DNA of 64,000 nucleotides from positions 4,639,501 to 4,703,500 of the forward strand of contig JAMJFZ010001089.1 of NCBI GenBank assembly GCA_026225945.1, written 5' to 3'. Under the pieces are notes generated by a model. It was not told where the DNA came from and searched no databases. It saw only the letters and a list, made by a program, of their open reading frames with translations. Source of the DNA: Cricetomys ansorgei. Its lineage: Eukaryota > Chordata > Mammalia > Rodentia > Nesomyidae. This document shows positions 9,517 through 20,929 of the stretch, piece after piece; within the stretch, counting starts at the first letter, position 1; every line of letters starts with the position of its first letter. Both the position numbers and the translations under genes were made by a program.

Positions 9517-11880
9517 AATGTGAGGATACAAGGATGTGATTCTCCCTCCTTTCTTCTCTTCTATCAGATTTCCCTTTCCACCATCTTTATGGGTGGCGAG
9601 CAGGGGGTGGGGTGGGGTGGGGATTTTCTTTTGTTTTCCCAAACAAAAATACTCAGGGTTTATTTTCTTGTCTTCATGGAACACAAGAGCTAGAAATGTT
9701 TAGAAAATTCTTCTTTCTCGGTGTTCCGTTCTTTCAGGCCGTGCCCCCACACCCGGCCCCCCTCGACCATGTACGTGAAGGCTGCAGGGTAACCCTCTCG
9801 CTTCTCACCTCTGTAGTAAACTCAGTTCAACAGCACATCAAACTCAGGTGATGGGCTCATTAGTACAGGACACCAGGCAGGCTTCTCTCTCAGTGCTTCT
9901 GTTTCAGTATGCTAAATGGGGACCTGACTACTTCCATCCTGGACCTTACCAGTGAAGGTAAGGGCTCTAGAGGATCACAGGGGAGTGGGCAGTCCACAGC
10001 ATTCTTAAATGTGTCTGACTGTCACCCATGCTCAATAGATGGAGACCTTAGGCTGATCAGCTGAAGTGTTAACGTACTGGAAAACGTAACAGTAAGTTTA
10101 CTTTTGCAAAGTGTCCCTTGCCTTATAACTCTCTGCAGAGCACTGGGTCTAAATGGAGTCTTCCCTTGGTATTCTAAGGGACTGTCTCAAGACTCTTGCA
10201 GCTACCAAATTCTGAGGCTGTACAAGTCCTTCCTTGTAAAACGATGCAGCGTTTGCACACCCTGCTGAATAACGTACGTAAATCATCCTTAGATGGCTTA
10301 TCTCTCGCAGCATCGCTTCTGTGTAAATAGCTGCCATGTTGCATTGCTGAGGGAAGAATGGCAAGAGGAAAGTCCGCAGACGTGTTTTGGACAGATGTGA
10401 CCTCTCTTCATGAGTGTTTTTGATTTGTGGTTGGTTACATCCGTGGATGCGCAATCCACGGAGAGGCTAGCATGCACTATCCCAGCAGCAGTCAAGTGCA
10501 GTGTGACTGCGGAATGTTGAGGACATCAACAGCGCTCCTTTTACCTCCGGGCTCTACTCCAACTACGACAGATGCTTTGCTTGCTTAGGTGACATCTTGG
10601 TGGCATTTTCTTTCACCACAACATTTACCAGACGTGGTATCTAAAAAAATACAGGGGCATTTTTTTTTTTTTTTGGATCTGTTTTAAACCCTACTTAATA
10701 GAAACTTTGCAAAACCACAACTTCCGGCTTTGGAAGACTTCTTCCGACTCTCAGATAACAACAATGGAGTGACTTCGTCACTGATGACTTCGTTATGACT
10801 CCCTGTGGGGAAAATATTAAAGAAAATGATTAGAAGACAGAAAGCACTTCTTTAGATTCAAACGCAGAGCCACAGTGTGGAAGACCTATCCCTTTAAAAA
10901 AGCAGAACTGTGTCCCTCACTCTGTCTTTTTAATGGAAGATCTTTCTGTGCAGGAGAGGACTTTCAGAATCCGCTTTAGCTCTATTGTTTCCACAACAAC
11001 GCGCAATCGCAGCACCGCAGACTTTGTGAGTCGCGCAAAAGCAGAAGTAGGACTGGATTTCTTTGTTTCCCAAATTTCGTTATTAAGTTTACTTTTTTAA
11101 AGCTTCCTAATTTAGATGGGGGCTTCTCACTCTCGTTTTGTTACAAGAGGCAAGCACAAGCCCACCAGACCCTCCTAAAACCGAACGCCCTTGCTGCTGC
11201 TTTACATACACTAGCCAATAACAGAGAACGGGATTCGGTGCACCTTTTGTCTTCAGCCACCCTGCTTCTTCTCCACCTTTGTCCCTGGGAGACCGCGCTG
11301 TGCTGATGCAGCTCAGCTTAGAAGGCACTGCTCTCAGAGGCAGAGCATCCTCCCATTGAAGAGGCAGGGAGCTAATTAACACAGCCACCTTCACAGCATC
11401 TGCAGCAGTCACCCCCGGAAGCTTGTTAGGACAGACCCTAGCCAGGGGTGACCATATCCAGAAAGTACAGAGCCTAGAGGCAGCATAAAAATGCAAGGGA
11501 CAGGATAAACGGCAGCAAGTCACAGCGGCTGGCCTGAAACTTGGTCAAAGTAAACATCCACCGGAAGGGCAGACTGAAGGGTAGGCACCGCATGGCCTCG
11601 CAAGCATGCAGGAGGAGGGAGACTGATGGTGGAGGCAGGGAGGGAAAGAGAGGAACAGGAAAAGGCGGCTCAGCCTTGAATTGAGGCAGACAGTAAGAAT
11701 AAACTTTTAGAGCCTCTGTAGAGTAATCTACCCTGCTTTTGGACGTTCTGAAGGTATTTGGGATATCTAGAAACACCCCAGGGAATTCACAGGCCCAAAT
11801 TCATGACAATTTCATGCCTTCAAAAAGGTTGTGAGTTTGGAGGATTTCTGTAATCCTTATAAAAGAAACATAAAATAGTT
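9517..11880. other. Repeat-poor stretch with hairpins and CpG group
   Basis: About 2.4 kb with no transposon recognised. It contains a G-rich (GGGGT)n-like run at 9606-9630, the tandem mini-hairpins at 10768-10797 and a tight CpG group at 10985-11037. A 138-codon minus frame (11107-11523) and a 100-codon minus frame (11474-11776) have no recognisable family. Confidence 0.55.
10768..10797. other. Two tandem mini-hairpins
   Basis: The sequence 'agtgacttcgtcact' (10768-10782) is a perfect 6-bp stem with a TTC loop. It is followed two bases later by 'atgacttcgttat', a similar 5-bp stem with one G-T pair and the same loop. Confidence 0.7.
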
Positions 11881-11928
11881 TCCTCCCTCCCTGCCTCCCT
11901 CCCTCCCTCCCTCCCTTCCTTCCTTCCT
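11881..11928. repeat. (CCCT)n/(CCTT)n pyrimidine tract
   Basis: A (TCCC)n run with one G at 11893, turning into (TTCC)n just before the B1-like relic. It is probably the decayed reverse complement of that SINE's tail. Confidence 0.9.
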
Positions 11929-12043
11929 GAGAGGCCTTGCTATGTAGCCCAGGTTGGTCTTGAACCCTTGACACTCCTGCTTCAATTGTCTCAGCCTCCC
12001 AAGTGCTGAGGTTAGAGGCATATACCACCATACCAGGCTCTAC
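11929..12043 (-). mobile_element. Old B1-like (proto-B1) SINE
   Basis: Plus-strand blocks 'ttgctatgtagcccaggttg', 'cagcctcccaagtgctgagg' and 'ataccaccataccaggc' are the inverse of a 7SL-derived SINE. It is more diverged than the younger B1 copies. Confidence 0.8.
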
Positions 12044-12449
12044 TGTCTTTTAATTAAAAAAAAAACAAAAACAGGAAACAAACAAAAAAACTTCTCCAAG
12101 TAAGTTTTGATATTGCACAAAATGTGATATTTTTAAAATTACAAAAAAAAATTATCATGACTATACGCCATGTCTTTCTTTTCAATTATCTGTAGAAGAT
12201 GAAAATCCATTTCATATCTTATATTAAAATATCTGTATCCTTAATTTGACGTGATGACTTACTATCCTCTATATATTCTGATGCTTTTATTTCACGACTC
12301 TCAAATGCCTTTCAATCTTGAAAATCCTCATCAACATCACCTCCCGTGCAATCACAACAATGCTTTTATTTGCCACAAAACTAAAATCCTGGAATAGGGA
12401 TGATTGTGAGAAACCTTGCAGTTATTAATAAAACAAAAGAAGACAAAAC

Positions 12450-12690
12450 CTCCGCCGTCTAGTTACCGCCAGTCTGGACTCTGCAGTGTTTAACTTTGAA
12501 GCGGGAGGTACGGGTTTATAAGTTCTGTCTTAATTTTTGCGGGAAACTTTTGTTAATTTTGAACTATGTCCCAGACGCTCACCGCAGCGAGATCAGAGAA
12601 CAGCAGGAGCAGAGATAGCGACTTCTCTGCCCCAGGGTCCCGGCTCCTCGGCAGGTGCCCAGCAGGCGGAGGCATCGCCCGGTTCTCCTT
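12450..12690. promoter_or_regulatory. Short CpG-rich patch
   Basis: By eye about 15 CpG dinucleotides fall in about 240 bases, against a strongly CpG-poor background. An E2F-like 'tttttgcgggaaac' lies at 12534-12547. It is too short for a standard CpG island and no transcript is visible, so a regulatory role is inferred only. Confidence 0.35.
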
Positions 12691-12902
12691 CCACTCTGGA
12701 GAGAAGTAGGATTTGCTCTCTTCTAAATGGAGAAGACCTTTTATTTCCACTGAAATGTTAAAAATCAGGGACTTTCTCTTATCCCACGAGAGATTATTAA
12801 ATAAAACTATGGAACCTAGTGTCCCTGGTTTAAAAAACTATCTGTAAACCTACTGAATTAAAGTCAGTGTCGAAGATTCAAGATTTTTTTTTCCTAGTGC
12901 TA

Positions 12903-12927
12903 CAAAAAAAAAAAAAAAAAAAAAAAA
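12903..12927. repeat. Poly(A) run
   Basis: An uninterrupted run of roughly 25 A. No SINE or processed pseudogene could be recognised upstream. Confidence 0.9.
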
Positions 12928-13698
12928 TAGTAGGGGGAAAAAGATAGCAGGAGATATTAATAAAGTCAGGAAACAGAACAGAGGGCCTTCGTGTCTGTCC
13001 AGAGGGACCGCCATCTTTAATACAGTCACTTAAAAATACATGCATTGCCATACTTTTCATTAGCCTTAATTTTTTCATCAATCATGTTAATTTATACAGA
13101 GGGCACTTAATAATAGCTAATTAACACTTATGACTTTTGAAATTAAAAGACCTTTGGAGAGATTACTGCTGATTGGGGAGAGGATTTTTTTTCCAGTTCC
13201 TCTCTTTTTTTAGAAAAGAGAGAGGAATAGCAAGAAGGTGTGGGGGCCTGGGTGTGTTGTGAGGAGCACTTACCCCCACCTCAGCCATGCCTCCGCAGAA
13301 GACAGTGACATGGGCTTGTGGCTTGACACCACCCTAGGAAAAATGGTCCAGCTGAACATCAACTGCCATGAGCTAAGTACAAGATACAGACTCCAGATAA
13401 TCTTTAAATATACTGAGACCTAAAGGCAATTTATAAGGAACCCCAAACTATGCTGCCACTAAATAGCAACAGTAACAACAAAAATGTGGTTTCATTTAGT
13501 GCAAAATAAACTTCATTAAAATTTAAAATTTACAAAAATTTAAAACATTTTAATAACATATGGACTGTATGATTACTTTACCTGAAACATAAGTTTCTGA
13601 GTTTACTGTCTGTGCCGAATTTGCCAGCTGTGCTTAACCATATCAATTCTTTATATTTTGCTGCTTCAGATCGTGGTCTCTGTATTACTAAGTAGACT

Positions 13699-13822
13699 TA
13701 AAAAAAAAAAAAAGATTGGATGGACAGGATATCACAATGTAGCTCAAGCTGACCTTGAACTAGAGATCCTCCTGCTTCAGCCTCCCAGTTGCTGGATTAT
13801 AGGTATGAGCCATCACATCTGG
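13699..13822 (-). mobile_element. Old B1-like SINE
   Basis: Plus-strand blocks 'caatgtagctcaagctgacc', 'tcagcctcccagttgctgg' and 'aggtatgagccatcacatc' match an inverted proto-B1. A run of 14 A sits at its left edge, on the side where a minus-strand SINE would normally show T. Confidence 0.75.
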
Positions 13823-14384
13823 AAAGAAAATAGGTAACACTTGTATCTTTTTAATGTCTAAAAAAATGCTTTTGATTGAGTACTTGATTTATGTAAGCAG
13901 AATGTCTGTTCTATGTGGATATGCAAATGTATCAATACATATAACATTATATAAAAACACTATGCAGACAGTAGATACACACATAGTATGTATGGCATTG
14001 TACACATATTAGTGTTTATAGATTTATATAGTCATAGATGATCTTCCAAATTATTTTGGTCTACCAGTAGATGTCTCCCTTCCCTGACTGAAGAAGGGTC
14101 AAATTGACTGAGGTCAGCTTGACTGAGGTTTTCACCAGATCTGACTTTTTGTACTGTTCTGTTTTTGTATGAATGGAGAAGTCATAGTTTCCAAAAAGGA
14201 GAAAAAAAGGTTAAGGCGAAGCACCCCTCATTCATGCCAGTGTTTCAAATGCTTCTGTGCACTGTGTGGTACTCTTGGATGAAAATCATCTCACTTAGGG
14301 TTTCATGACAGATTCTTATCTCTTTCACATCTTTTGAGTATTCCCCTTTAGTTACTTCTCAAAGTACCTATACTGAGTTTGAGG
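13823..14384. other. Unclassified DNA
   Basis: AT-rich at 13860-14040, with a short direct repeat of 'ttgactgagg' at about 14104-14130. No family recognised. Confidence 0.45.
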
Positions 14385-14565
14385 TAAAGTTGCTTAAGCT
14401 GTGGGTTATGGACCCTACATGGGGCAGTGCCAAAAAAAAATGTTGAGTTGTAAAAACAAAATGGAAACAGTGAAGGGTTTCTGAGTGCACACCAACCCCA
14501 TGTGAACTTATTTATCAAACACACAACCAACTTGAGATGTGTCTGGTACTGCTTGCCATGTTGCA
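14385..14565. mobile_element. Possible hAT-type DNA transposon relic
   Basis: The run 'aagctgtgggttatggaccc', then 'tttctgagtgcacaccaac' and 'atttatcaaacacacaacc', recalls old mammalian hAT MITEs. No terminal inverted repeats or 8-bp duplication were found, so this is tentative. Confidence 0.35.
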
Positions 14566-14979
14566 TTGTGGGACTTTACTGCCGCTGTGGTTCTGAACAC
14601 ACTACATGCAAACTTCGCACCATGTAGACCATGTATAGCTTTGAGATACCAAGAGATGCTCTCCGAGACTCAGAGGCTCGTGTGGTGTTGGGAAGAGCTG
14701 TAGTGTCCTGGTCGTACATAGAGTTACTCATTCTATAGAAACATAATGGTTCTATTACAGAAAATAAAGTGTGGACCTAGCACCTTTGACTGAATTAGCG
14801 CGTTAACCACGCACCCCAGTTGTGTAAATTTGCTTTTCACTTTTAGGTAATGGAAAAACTGTAACCATATAAAAGAATTGTTTTAAATCAACTTACTATT
14901 TACTAACTGTAAACATTTGATTTGTGTCTCTAGTTTGCATACCTGTGTACCTCCAGGTAAGAGAAGAAAAAAGAATATC
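14566..14979. other. Unclassified DNA
   Basis: No repeat or gene recognised. Confidence 0.45.
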
Positions 14980-15089
14980 AGAGGAGAGGAGAGGGGAGGG
15001 GAGGGGAAGGAGGGGGAGAGGAGAGGAAGGAGGTAAAGGGGAGGAGAGGGAAGGAAAAGAGGGGAGAAGAGGGGAGGAGAGGAAAGAGA
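14980..15089. repeat. 110-nt purine tract with G-runs
   Basis: All bases are A or G except T at 15034. Runs of four to five G near 14993-15017 could support G-quadruplex or triplex structures. A 143-codon frame through it is a low-complexity artefact. Confidence 0.95.
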
Positions 15090-15244
15090 TACTGTGCCTG
15101 GCATGGACTTTGAAAACCTTAAAGCCCACCCCAATGACACACTTTCTCCAATATATTCAATTCGGTTACCTTGAAAGAATGGTTTCTTCTTCGGTTGAGA
15201 CAACTGTGCTTACCTGCACAAGACCTGCATATGTGTGCATGCAT

Positions 15245-15245
<1 letters not shown>

Positions 15246-15277
<32 letters not shown>
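15246..15277. repeat. (CA)n microsatellite
   Basis: About 16 AC units. Confidence 0.95.
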
Positions 15278-15279
<2 letters not shown>

Positions 15280-16257
15280 ATTTGATAGTAAGAGGGAACT
15301 AGTTTGGAAAAAGAAATTGGAATCTTCAGATGGAGGAGAGAGTAAGAGAGAGTAACCGGGGTGAATATTAATCCAGGATGTTGTATACATGTATGAAATT
15401 GCCAAAAAGGTAAAAATTAATTTACAAGCTTGATGATGCTGATGAATTATCCGATGTTGGTCTGTATTTTAGAATCTGCAGGTGGGAATCTGTGGTGGTG
15501 ATCACATCTTCTGCCATCTCCTTAAGCTCCGAACTTGCTTTCATGATTTATCTGCAGTGAAGGCAGAGGAAGATCTTCCCACACGGCAAAACTACATGAA
15601 GCTTAGCTAGTGAGTATCCTGTTTACCAAAAGGAACGAGGGACCGCCAATTGTGGAATCTGATAGCTCACTAATATTTAATTAATATTTCATGTATAAGG
15701 TTAGAGTCAACAGAGACGGTCAAAGGGGAAGGTTGTAACAGGACACCTTTGTATTTTTAAGCGGTGTTATCCGGATAATAAGCTTTGCCTTGTCCAGGCT
15801 TTGGTAGTTTCTATTTCAGTGTGGTCAGTTTGGTCGAGGTAAACATGACGGACCACTGCAGACCACTCCAGCTGACTCACATAGTGATCTATTTCTGGTT
15901 TGCCTCCAAGACACTCGCCCACCCAGACAGACTCTCTCATGGGAACCACTCCTGACAGTCACAGGAAACAAAACGAACCTTTTTTAAAGCAAACTTATTT
16001 GGTGGCAGAACCGACTCTATGCCAAAACATTTGCCGTATTAGCAACCAGTACAGCTTGGATTTGTTTGGTAGAACATTTTGGCGGCTGATGTACTTAAGG
16101 GTTCGTCTGTTTCACAGTTCTACTTTTGGCCAAACATTGCAAATGGCGTATGATCATCCAAAATTAATTTGGTCTGAAACTTCGGAAGAACTTCATGATA
16201 ACACTTCAAAGCTACTTTCCCCAACACAGTAGCTTCTGGTAATATATGGCTGTTCAA
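15278..16257. other. Unclassified single-copy-like DNA
   Basis: Nearly 1 kb without a recognised repeat, with 'atatttaattaatatttcat' at 15675-15694. The 110-codon plus frame 15900-16232 has no recognised domain. Confidence 0.5.
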
Positions 16258-16420
16258 ATCAATTAAAATGGAATACAATTAAAATCCCAGTTCACTCATC
16301 ACACTAGCCACATGTCAAATGTTTACTAGGCACACGTGACTAGTGGCTATCAAACTGGACAGCATGGATGCCAGCCACTTCTATTATTGCAAATCCTACT
16401 GGATAAAGTCTATGTAACAT
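16258..16420 (+). mobile_element. Ancient hAT-like MITE relic
   Basis: Blocks 'tcacactagccacatg', 'cacgtgactagtggctat' and 'aactggacagcatgg' follow the order of a widespread mammalian hAT-type MITE. The ends are eroded and I do not assert a family. Confidence 0.55.
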
Positions 16421-16805
16421 GACTTGTGACAATCTGTGGGAAACTGCCTAGAGTTCCGGAACCCTAATTTTACAACACAGAATGGTTGTTTGAGTCATAG
16501 CTCAGGACACTGGTAAGTGGCCCAATTTTGCTGAAGAAACCTTGGAAGATGAGTTATCTGGGCATAGATCCAGGTGGCAGTGGGCTGGGGACCGGCCCAT
16601 TAAATCCTGTACCTAGGTGCTGGTATTATGTTGTTATTCTGTGTCGTATATTTCTTCACAAAGATGGCTTACAAGTAAGTTACCCATAATTATCTTAACA
16701 GTTAATGCCAGGCCAAACATCAGCTCATCCTCCTTGTCTTCACGGCCAATCTTGAGACTCTGTCTCTGCTCATTTCCTGGTATCTATCTCTCTCTCTCTC
16801 TCATG
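16421..16805. other. Unclassified DNA
   Basis: No gene or repeat recognised apart from a short (TC)n run at 16787-16802. Confidence 0.45.
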
Positions 16806-16977
16806 TTTTCTTTTTTGTTTGTTTGTTTTATTGTTTTCCAGACAGGGTTTGTCTGTTGTAACTCTGGCTGTACTGGAATTCATTCTGTAGACCAGGCTAG
16901 CCTCAAACTCACAGAGATCTGCCTGCCTCTGCCTCCCGAGTGCTGGGATTAAAAGCATTCACCACAACCATCTGGCC
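16806..16977 (-). mobile_element. B1 SINE, full length
   Basis: A T-rich (GTTT)n tail is followed by the inverse B1 body with 'cagacagggtttgtctgttg', 'gcctgcctctgcctcccgag' and 'accacaaccatctggcc'. 'tgttgtaactctgg' is the inverse of the local 'agagttacaaca' variant. Confidence 0.95.
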
Positions 16978-17861
16978 CTTGTGGTCTCTTAATGTTTAAC
17001 CTTAACCCTTACCACCGCTAAAGTTCATCTGTAACATCTTAGTCACTAATTAAAAGGCCTTTCCTTACTGATTTTCTCAACCTTTATTCTTTAGTTTTGA
17101 ATGCCCTTATGCAAACCTTTCCTTCTGCCTCAGATTCTGCCCCACACTCCTCCCCCTTCTCAGTCTTCCTTATGATTCCTTTTCTTTCTCTTTTTCCCCC
17201 GTGGAGCCTGGTAAGGACCTGGCATGTCCCTTATTATTGATCGCTTCAACCCCTGCCTCCACCCCCGACCTACCTCATTATGTTGTGATCTTGACATACC
17301 TCATTATGATGTGATCTTCCAGGTTTCCTATGGGTGACTCAAACCCCCCCCTCCTCCAGGCACCCCATCCTCCCCGTGGCAACCCTCTGACTGACAGAGT
17401 TCATTGTTAGCTTGGATCCCACGGCTACGTGATATGCAGGAACCTCAAAATCAACACATGCTTAGCCCTGCCTCTGGGCTTCTGAGTATTTCTCTTGTAC
17501 ATCCTATGCTTGTCAGAGAGAAAAATCACTCTACAGTTTAGCCAGAAATATCTTTTCATATTATATTGTCTTGGTTTGTCTGGGATAGAAACTCCCCTCC
17601 CCACCACCTCCTAGGCACTAGGGTCTATACCTTGGCATAGTGTGTCGGCTGGTGACCAAACTCACCCTTCACTCGTACCTAAACCAACCATTAAAAAAAC
17701 CCCAGCTCCATCCTATTTCTCACCCTCCCTTGCTCAAGCCTGTTATCTCTCCCCATGCTTCCTGTAAGGATCTCACTAATCTCTCTACCTGCCCCCACCC
17801 CCACTCATCTTTACTCCAATCCACCTCAAGCCGCTCAAGTCGTCTGTCCCTTACGCAGTTT
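16978..17861. other. Pyrimidine-rich, unclassified DNA
   Basis: C- and T-rich with weak L2-like wording in places (for example 17700-17860). It also has a local direct repeat of 'cctcattatg' at about 17273-17310. Nothing can be called firmly. Confidence 0.4.
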
Positions 17862-18210
17862 TGATTTTGTGGTTTCAGCTATCCATGATCAACTGCAATC
17901 CAAAAATTTTAAGTAGAAAACTCCTGAAATTAAAAAAAAATTATGTTTTAAATTGCTATTCTTAGTCGTATGATACAAATCCCATAATATCCCGCCTGGA
18001 ATGTAAATCTGTGCTGTATGCCCACACGCTTTGTGCTTCCTGCCCCATGCCATCCTAGAGAGAGCTTTTATTAATGATTATTACTGATAATTTCTTACTG
18101 TGCCTAATCCATAAAGTGACCTTCATCACATGTAAGGGTAGGAAAAAACAGGTTATATAAGGTTTGGCCTTATTTGTGCTCTCAGATTCAGTAAGGGCCT
18201 CATCATGGAA
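17862..18210 (+). mobile_element. Tigger-type (TcMar) DNA transposon relic
   Basis: The left part ('gtggtttcagctatccatga', 'agaaaactcctgaaatt') and right part ('gggtaggaaaaaacagg', 'ttatataaggtttgg') follow the order of a pogo/Tigger MITE. Most CpG sites have decayed. No transposase frame remains. Confidence 0.65.
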
Positions 18211-19001
18211 AACAGAGGCTACCATACTTGTTAATCTTTCTACAACACAGCTTGCTCATTGTATTTTCTTCCCCAGAAATAGTCCCTAAGGACATAGGAG
18301 GGGGCACAGGAGGACAGTGGCAGATGGTTTCTCTGAAGAGCAAAGCAGAAGTGAGTGTGCCCAGTGGAGAAATAGACACACTTCCTCTTCTGGGTCCTGA
18401 ATCACATGGTCAGCATCGAAGTGACTCTGACCTGTAGCCATTGGCTTGCAAAACCACCAAGTGGCACATCCCACTCCTGCTGCCACCAGCTCTGTGTTGC
18501 TTTGTTGGCGTGCTTTTCTTTGATCTGTCACTGCCTCTGGTTTTCTTTCTTTGACTAAGGAGTCTCATTCCCAGACATTACTTTGTCTGGAGATTGTTTA
18601 CAAGAAGTAACAACAGCAGCAAATGAGCAAAACATAGGCCCATCTTAACCTCCCGTCCAGACTGTCATCTTCCCTTCTGCTTCCTAGGGGCAAGATCCCC
18701 AGGTTGGGAATTGATCTTGACCATAGCTAGGCCCTGTTCAACTTTTGCTGCCTGCCTGTCTGTGCTGTCACTCGAGTCACTGGTGGTCTGGTCACTACAC
18801 ACTCTGTGGTCATCTGCCTTCCCTTTGCACATCTGCACATGATGTGTATACCTGTTTGTCTTTCATGTTTGTATCTTCAGGTCCTAGCCTTCTCCTGGTT
18901 CAATTTCAACTCACATCCAACGTTCTCTACCAGATCTGTGTCATGGGTTAGAAGAACTATCTTCCCTTTTCATTGGATTGCAGTCCTCTTTTATTTTTAA
19001 A
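18211..19001. other. Unclassified DNA
   Basis: No repeat or coding family recognised; short frames only. A weak CTCF-like 'aggagggggcac' lies at 18295-18306. Confidence 0.45.
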
Positions 19002-19235
19002 TGTGTGTTTGTGTGTGTGTGTGTGTGTGTTTGTGTGTTTGTGTGTGTATTTATGTGTGCGCACATTAATACAGTTCCTTTTTTGGCCAGAATAGGGCAT
19101 CAGATGCCCTGGAGCTGGAATTTCAGATGGTCTATGCTGCCTGACATGGGTGATGGGAACTGAATTCCAGTCCTCTGGAAGAGCAATGTTTGTGCTCTTA
19201 ATGGCTGGATATTTCTCCATCCCTGGATTCTGTAG
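19002..19235 (-). mobile_element. B2/B3-type SINE with (TG)n tail
   Basis: A (TG)n/(TTTG)n tail at 19002-19050 is followed on the plus strand by 'gcatcagatgccctggagct', 'gggaactgaattccag' and 'gctggatatttctccatccc'. That is the inverse order of a B2 head and body. Confidence 0.85.
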
Positions 19236-19659
19236 TCTTTTGAAAGCTTGAATTTTAAGACAACATGATGACATAGTGTGCTATAGCCTGAGAGATATAA
19301 GAAAGAGCTGGATCCCAGCCTGATGAAAACACATTTTTAGAAAGATGCTATAACCTCAGTTATCCTCCAGCACAAATGGGCTTCTTAAATTGTGCTATTA
19401 AATGAGTTAGAGACTTATGGTCCCTTGTCATCCAGAAGCACATCTGTGTTCTGTGTTTCTAAAAAGTGCAAATGTCACCAATATTTTCTAAGAAGTCAAA
19501 TTATTACAACTTATATCTCAGCTGTGGCTTCTCATCCAGCAAAGGCTGGGGAGAGTAGACTGCATTTTAAGGCAATTAATTCTTAGAAGCTAGTTCCTAG
19601 ATGCACGGGACTGCTCTCTCAATTTCTGTATTGCTCTGCATGGTACGCTTTATGGTGAT
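19236..19659. other. Unclassified DNA
   Basis: No repeat or gene recognised. Confidence 0.45.
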
Positions 19660-20220
19660 TTTCATTTTCTTTGTGTCTCATTCGTCTTCCTTCATATGTC
19701 GTTGGACACTGCTTTTACCTCTTCTCCACGGTCCTCCTTCTCTATTCAATATCTAGAGTTGGATTTTTCAAGGTTCGGCCCTACATCCATGCTTTACCTC
19801 ATTCTGCACAGACTCTTACAGTAACGTCGCCTGTCACCCTTACCCGTCACTTCAGACACCTTGTATGGTAATGGCATCCAGATTTATATCTTCATCCCAA
19901 GTCCTTTTACACCCAGACTTGTATATCTCATTGCTTTCCTCTTGAATATCAGGCAGCATCTCCAATTTAATGACTTCAACACTTCTCTATCCCCTGATTT
20001 TATAGCTACTGTAGTGACCACATCTCAATTTAATGGCACAGCCGTTTCTCATGTCAGAAGCCTGCGAGTCACCCAGTCTTCATCAACTTGTATGACGTTC
20101 TACAGAGTCTATCCTTTTACGATGTCTTGAGCGCATATTTTCAAATCACCACTGCCACCACCATCTCTCATTGATTCAGCGACGCCATCTTTGATTACAC
20201 CACGTTATACAAAATGTAAA
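19660..20220 (+). mobile_element. L2 LINE relict, end of reverse-transcriptase ORF
   Basis: The sequence follows the sense strand of the L2 ORF2 C-terminal region. An 89-codon plus frame (19861-20130) still reads IQIYIF near its start and an FNGTAVSHV-type stretch further on. These sit where L2 relatives carry a DDxQIYI-like segment and a VNGT-like segment. The catalytic aspartates are not preserved. It continues with a serine/threonine-rich tail and no polymerase could be made. Confidence 0.65.
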
Positions 20221-20929
20221 CTCGTGTTTGTAATTGGAACTGTACTGTTCAGTGAATCCTTGTCAGTAGCCTTATACCTACCTACCCAGGCAATTATCGG
20301 TGTGTTTTCTCTTCGTGGTTGGCATATCAACTCTATTTGTCTTTGTCTTTCCTAGCAACAGACCAGAGGTCTTAGTTAGCCCTCGTTGAATGACTTCCTG
20401 TCCCACAACCTTTGTGCCACAGATAACCAATAAAAATCTACCCGTGACACGCAAAGAGCAGCAATAATATATTTATTGGATAAATTCTCATGACCATGTC
20501 TGCTTAAAAACCTGTGTGGGCTGGCTCTGCTCTAGTTTAGTTGGATTGGATGGAATTATTGATGAGTCAGAAAACGGTTCTGTGGCTGATGCGTTGTTTA
20601 TCATCATAGATTGGGAGTTGGTAATTAAAAAGCACAGCTGGAGTCCAGAACAACCCACAAACATGGAGCAGCACATCGTTTTGAGTTAGCCCCTGTCTAG
20701 ATCACACAGGGAACATGTGCTCCTTTTTGCCGACCTGCTGGTTTCTTGGTATTTGACTCAGGAGCTGCCTATCACTATCCCCTGCTTCTCCGGTGGGTAC
20801 AAGGAAGGTGGAAGCTGAACAGGTGCTCCTTTCCAGCAAAAGTACATTTGATGAAGATGCTTGCTCCATTTTACCTACATATTATCTTCCCTAGTCTTGT
20901 GCTTTCGCTATCACCCACAGATAGAGATT
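20221..20929. other. Unclassified DNA
   Basis: Possibly a continuation of L2 at first; 'aaccaataaaaatc' near 20428 resembles a polyadenylation signal, but no unit could be defined. Confidence 0.4.

Larger units (their letters stand above)
12044..13690. other. Unique stretch with CpG patch and AT-rich core
   Basis: No transposon recognised. It holds the CpG-rich patch 12450-12690, a poly(A) run at 12903-12927 and an AT-rich segment with homeodomain-like 'ctaattaac' near 13116-13124. Confidence 0.5.

Noticed and set aside
11107..11523. 138-codon minus frame as a possible exon
   Set aside because: No recognised domain, no start context or splice logic; chance frames of this length are expected in 64 kb.
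12246..12282. Possible C/D-box snoRNA ('gtgatgac' ... 'ctga')
   Set aside because: The boxes are only about 26 bases apart, no terminal stem was seen, and such motifs occur by chance.
14924..15355. 143-codon arginine/glutamate-rich frame
   Set aside because: Explained by the purine tract and the (CA)n run.
18295..18306. CTCF-like 'aggagggggcac'
   Set aside because: Only about 11 of 14 core positions agree and it lacks the CCA start.
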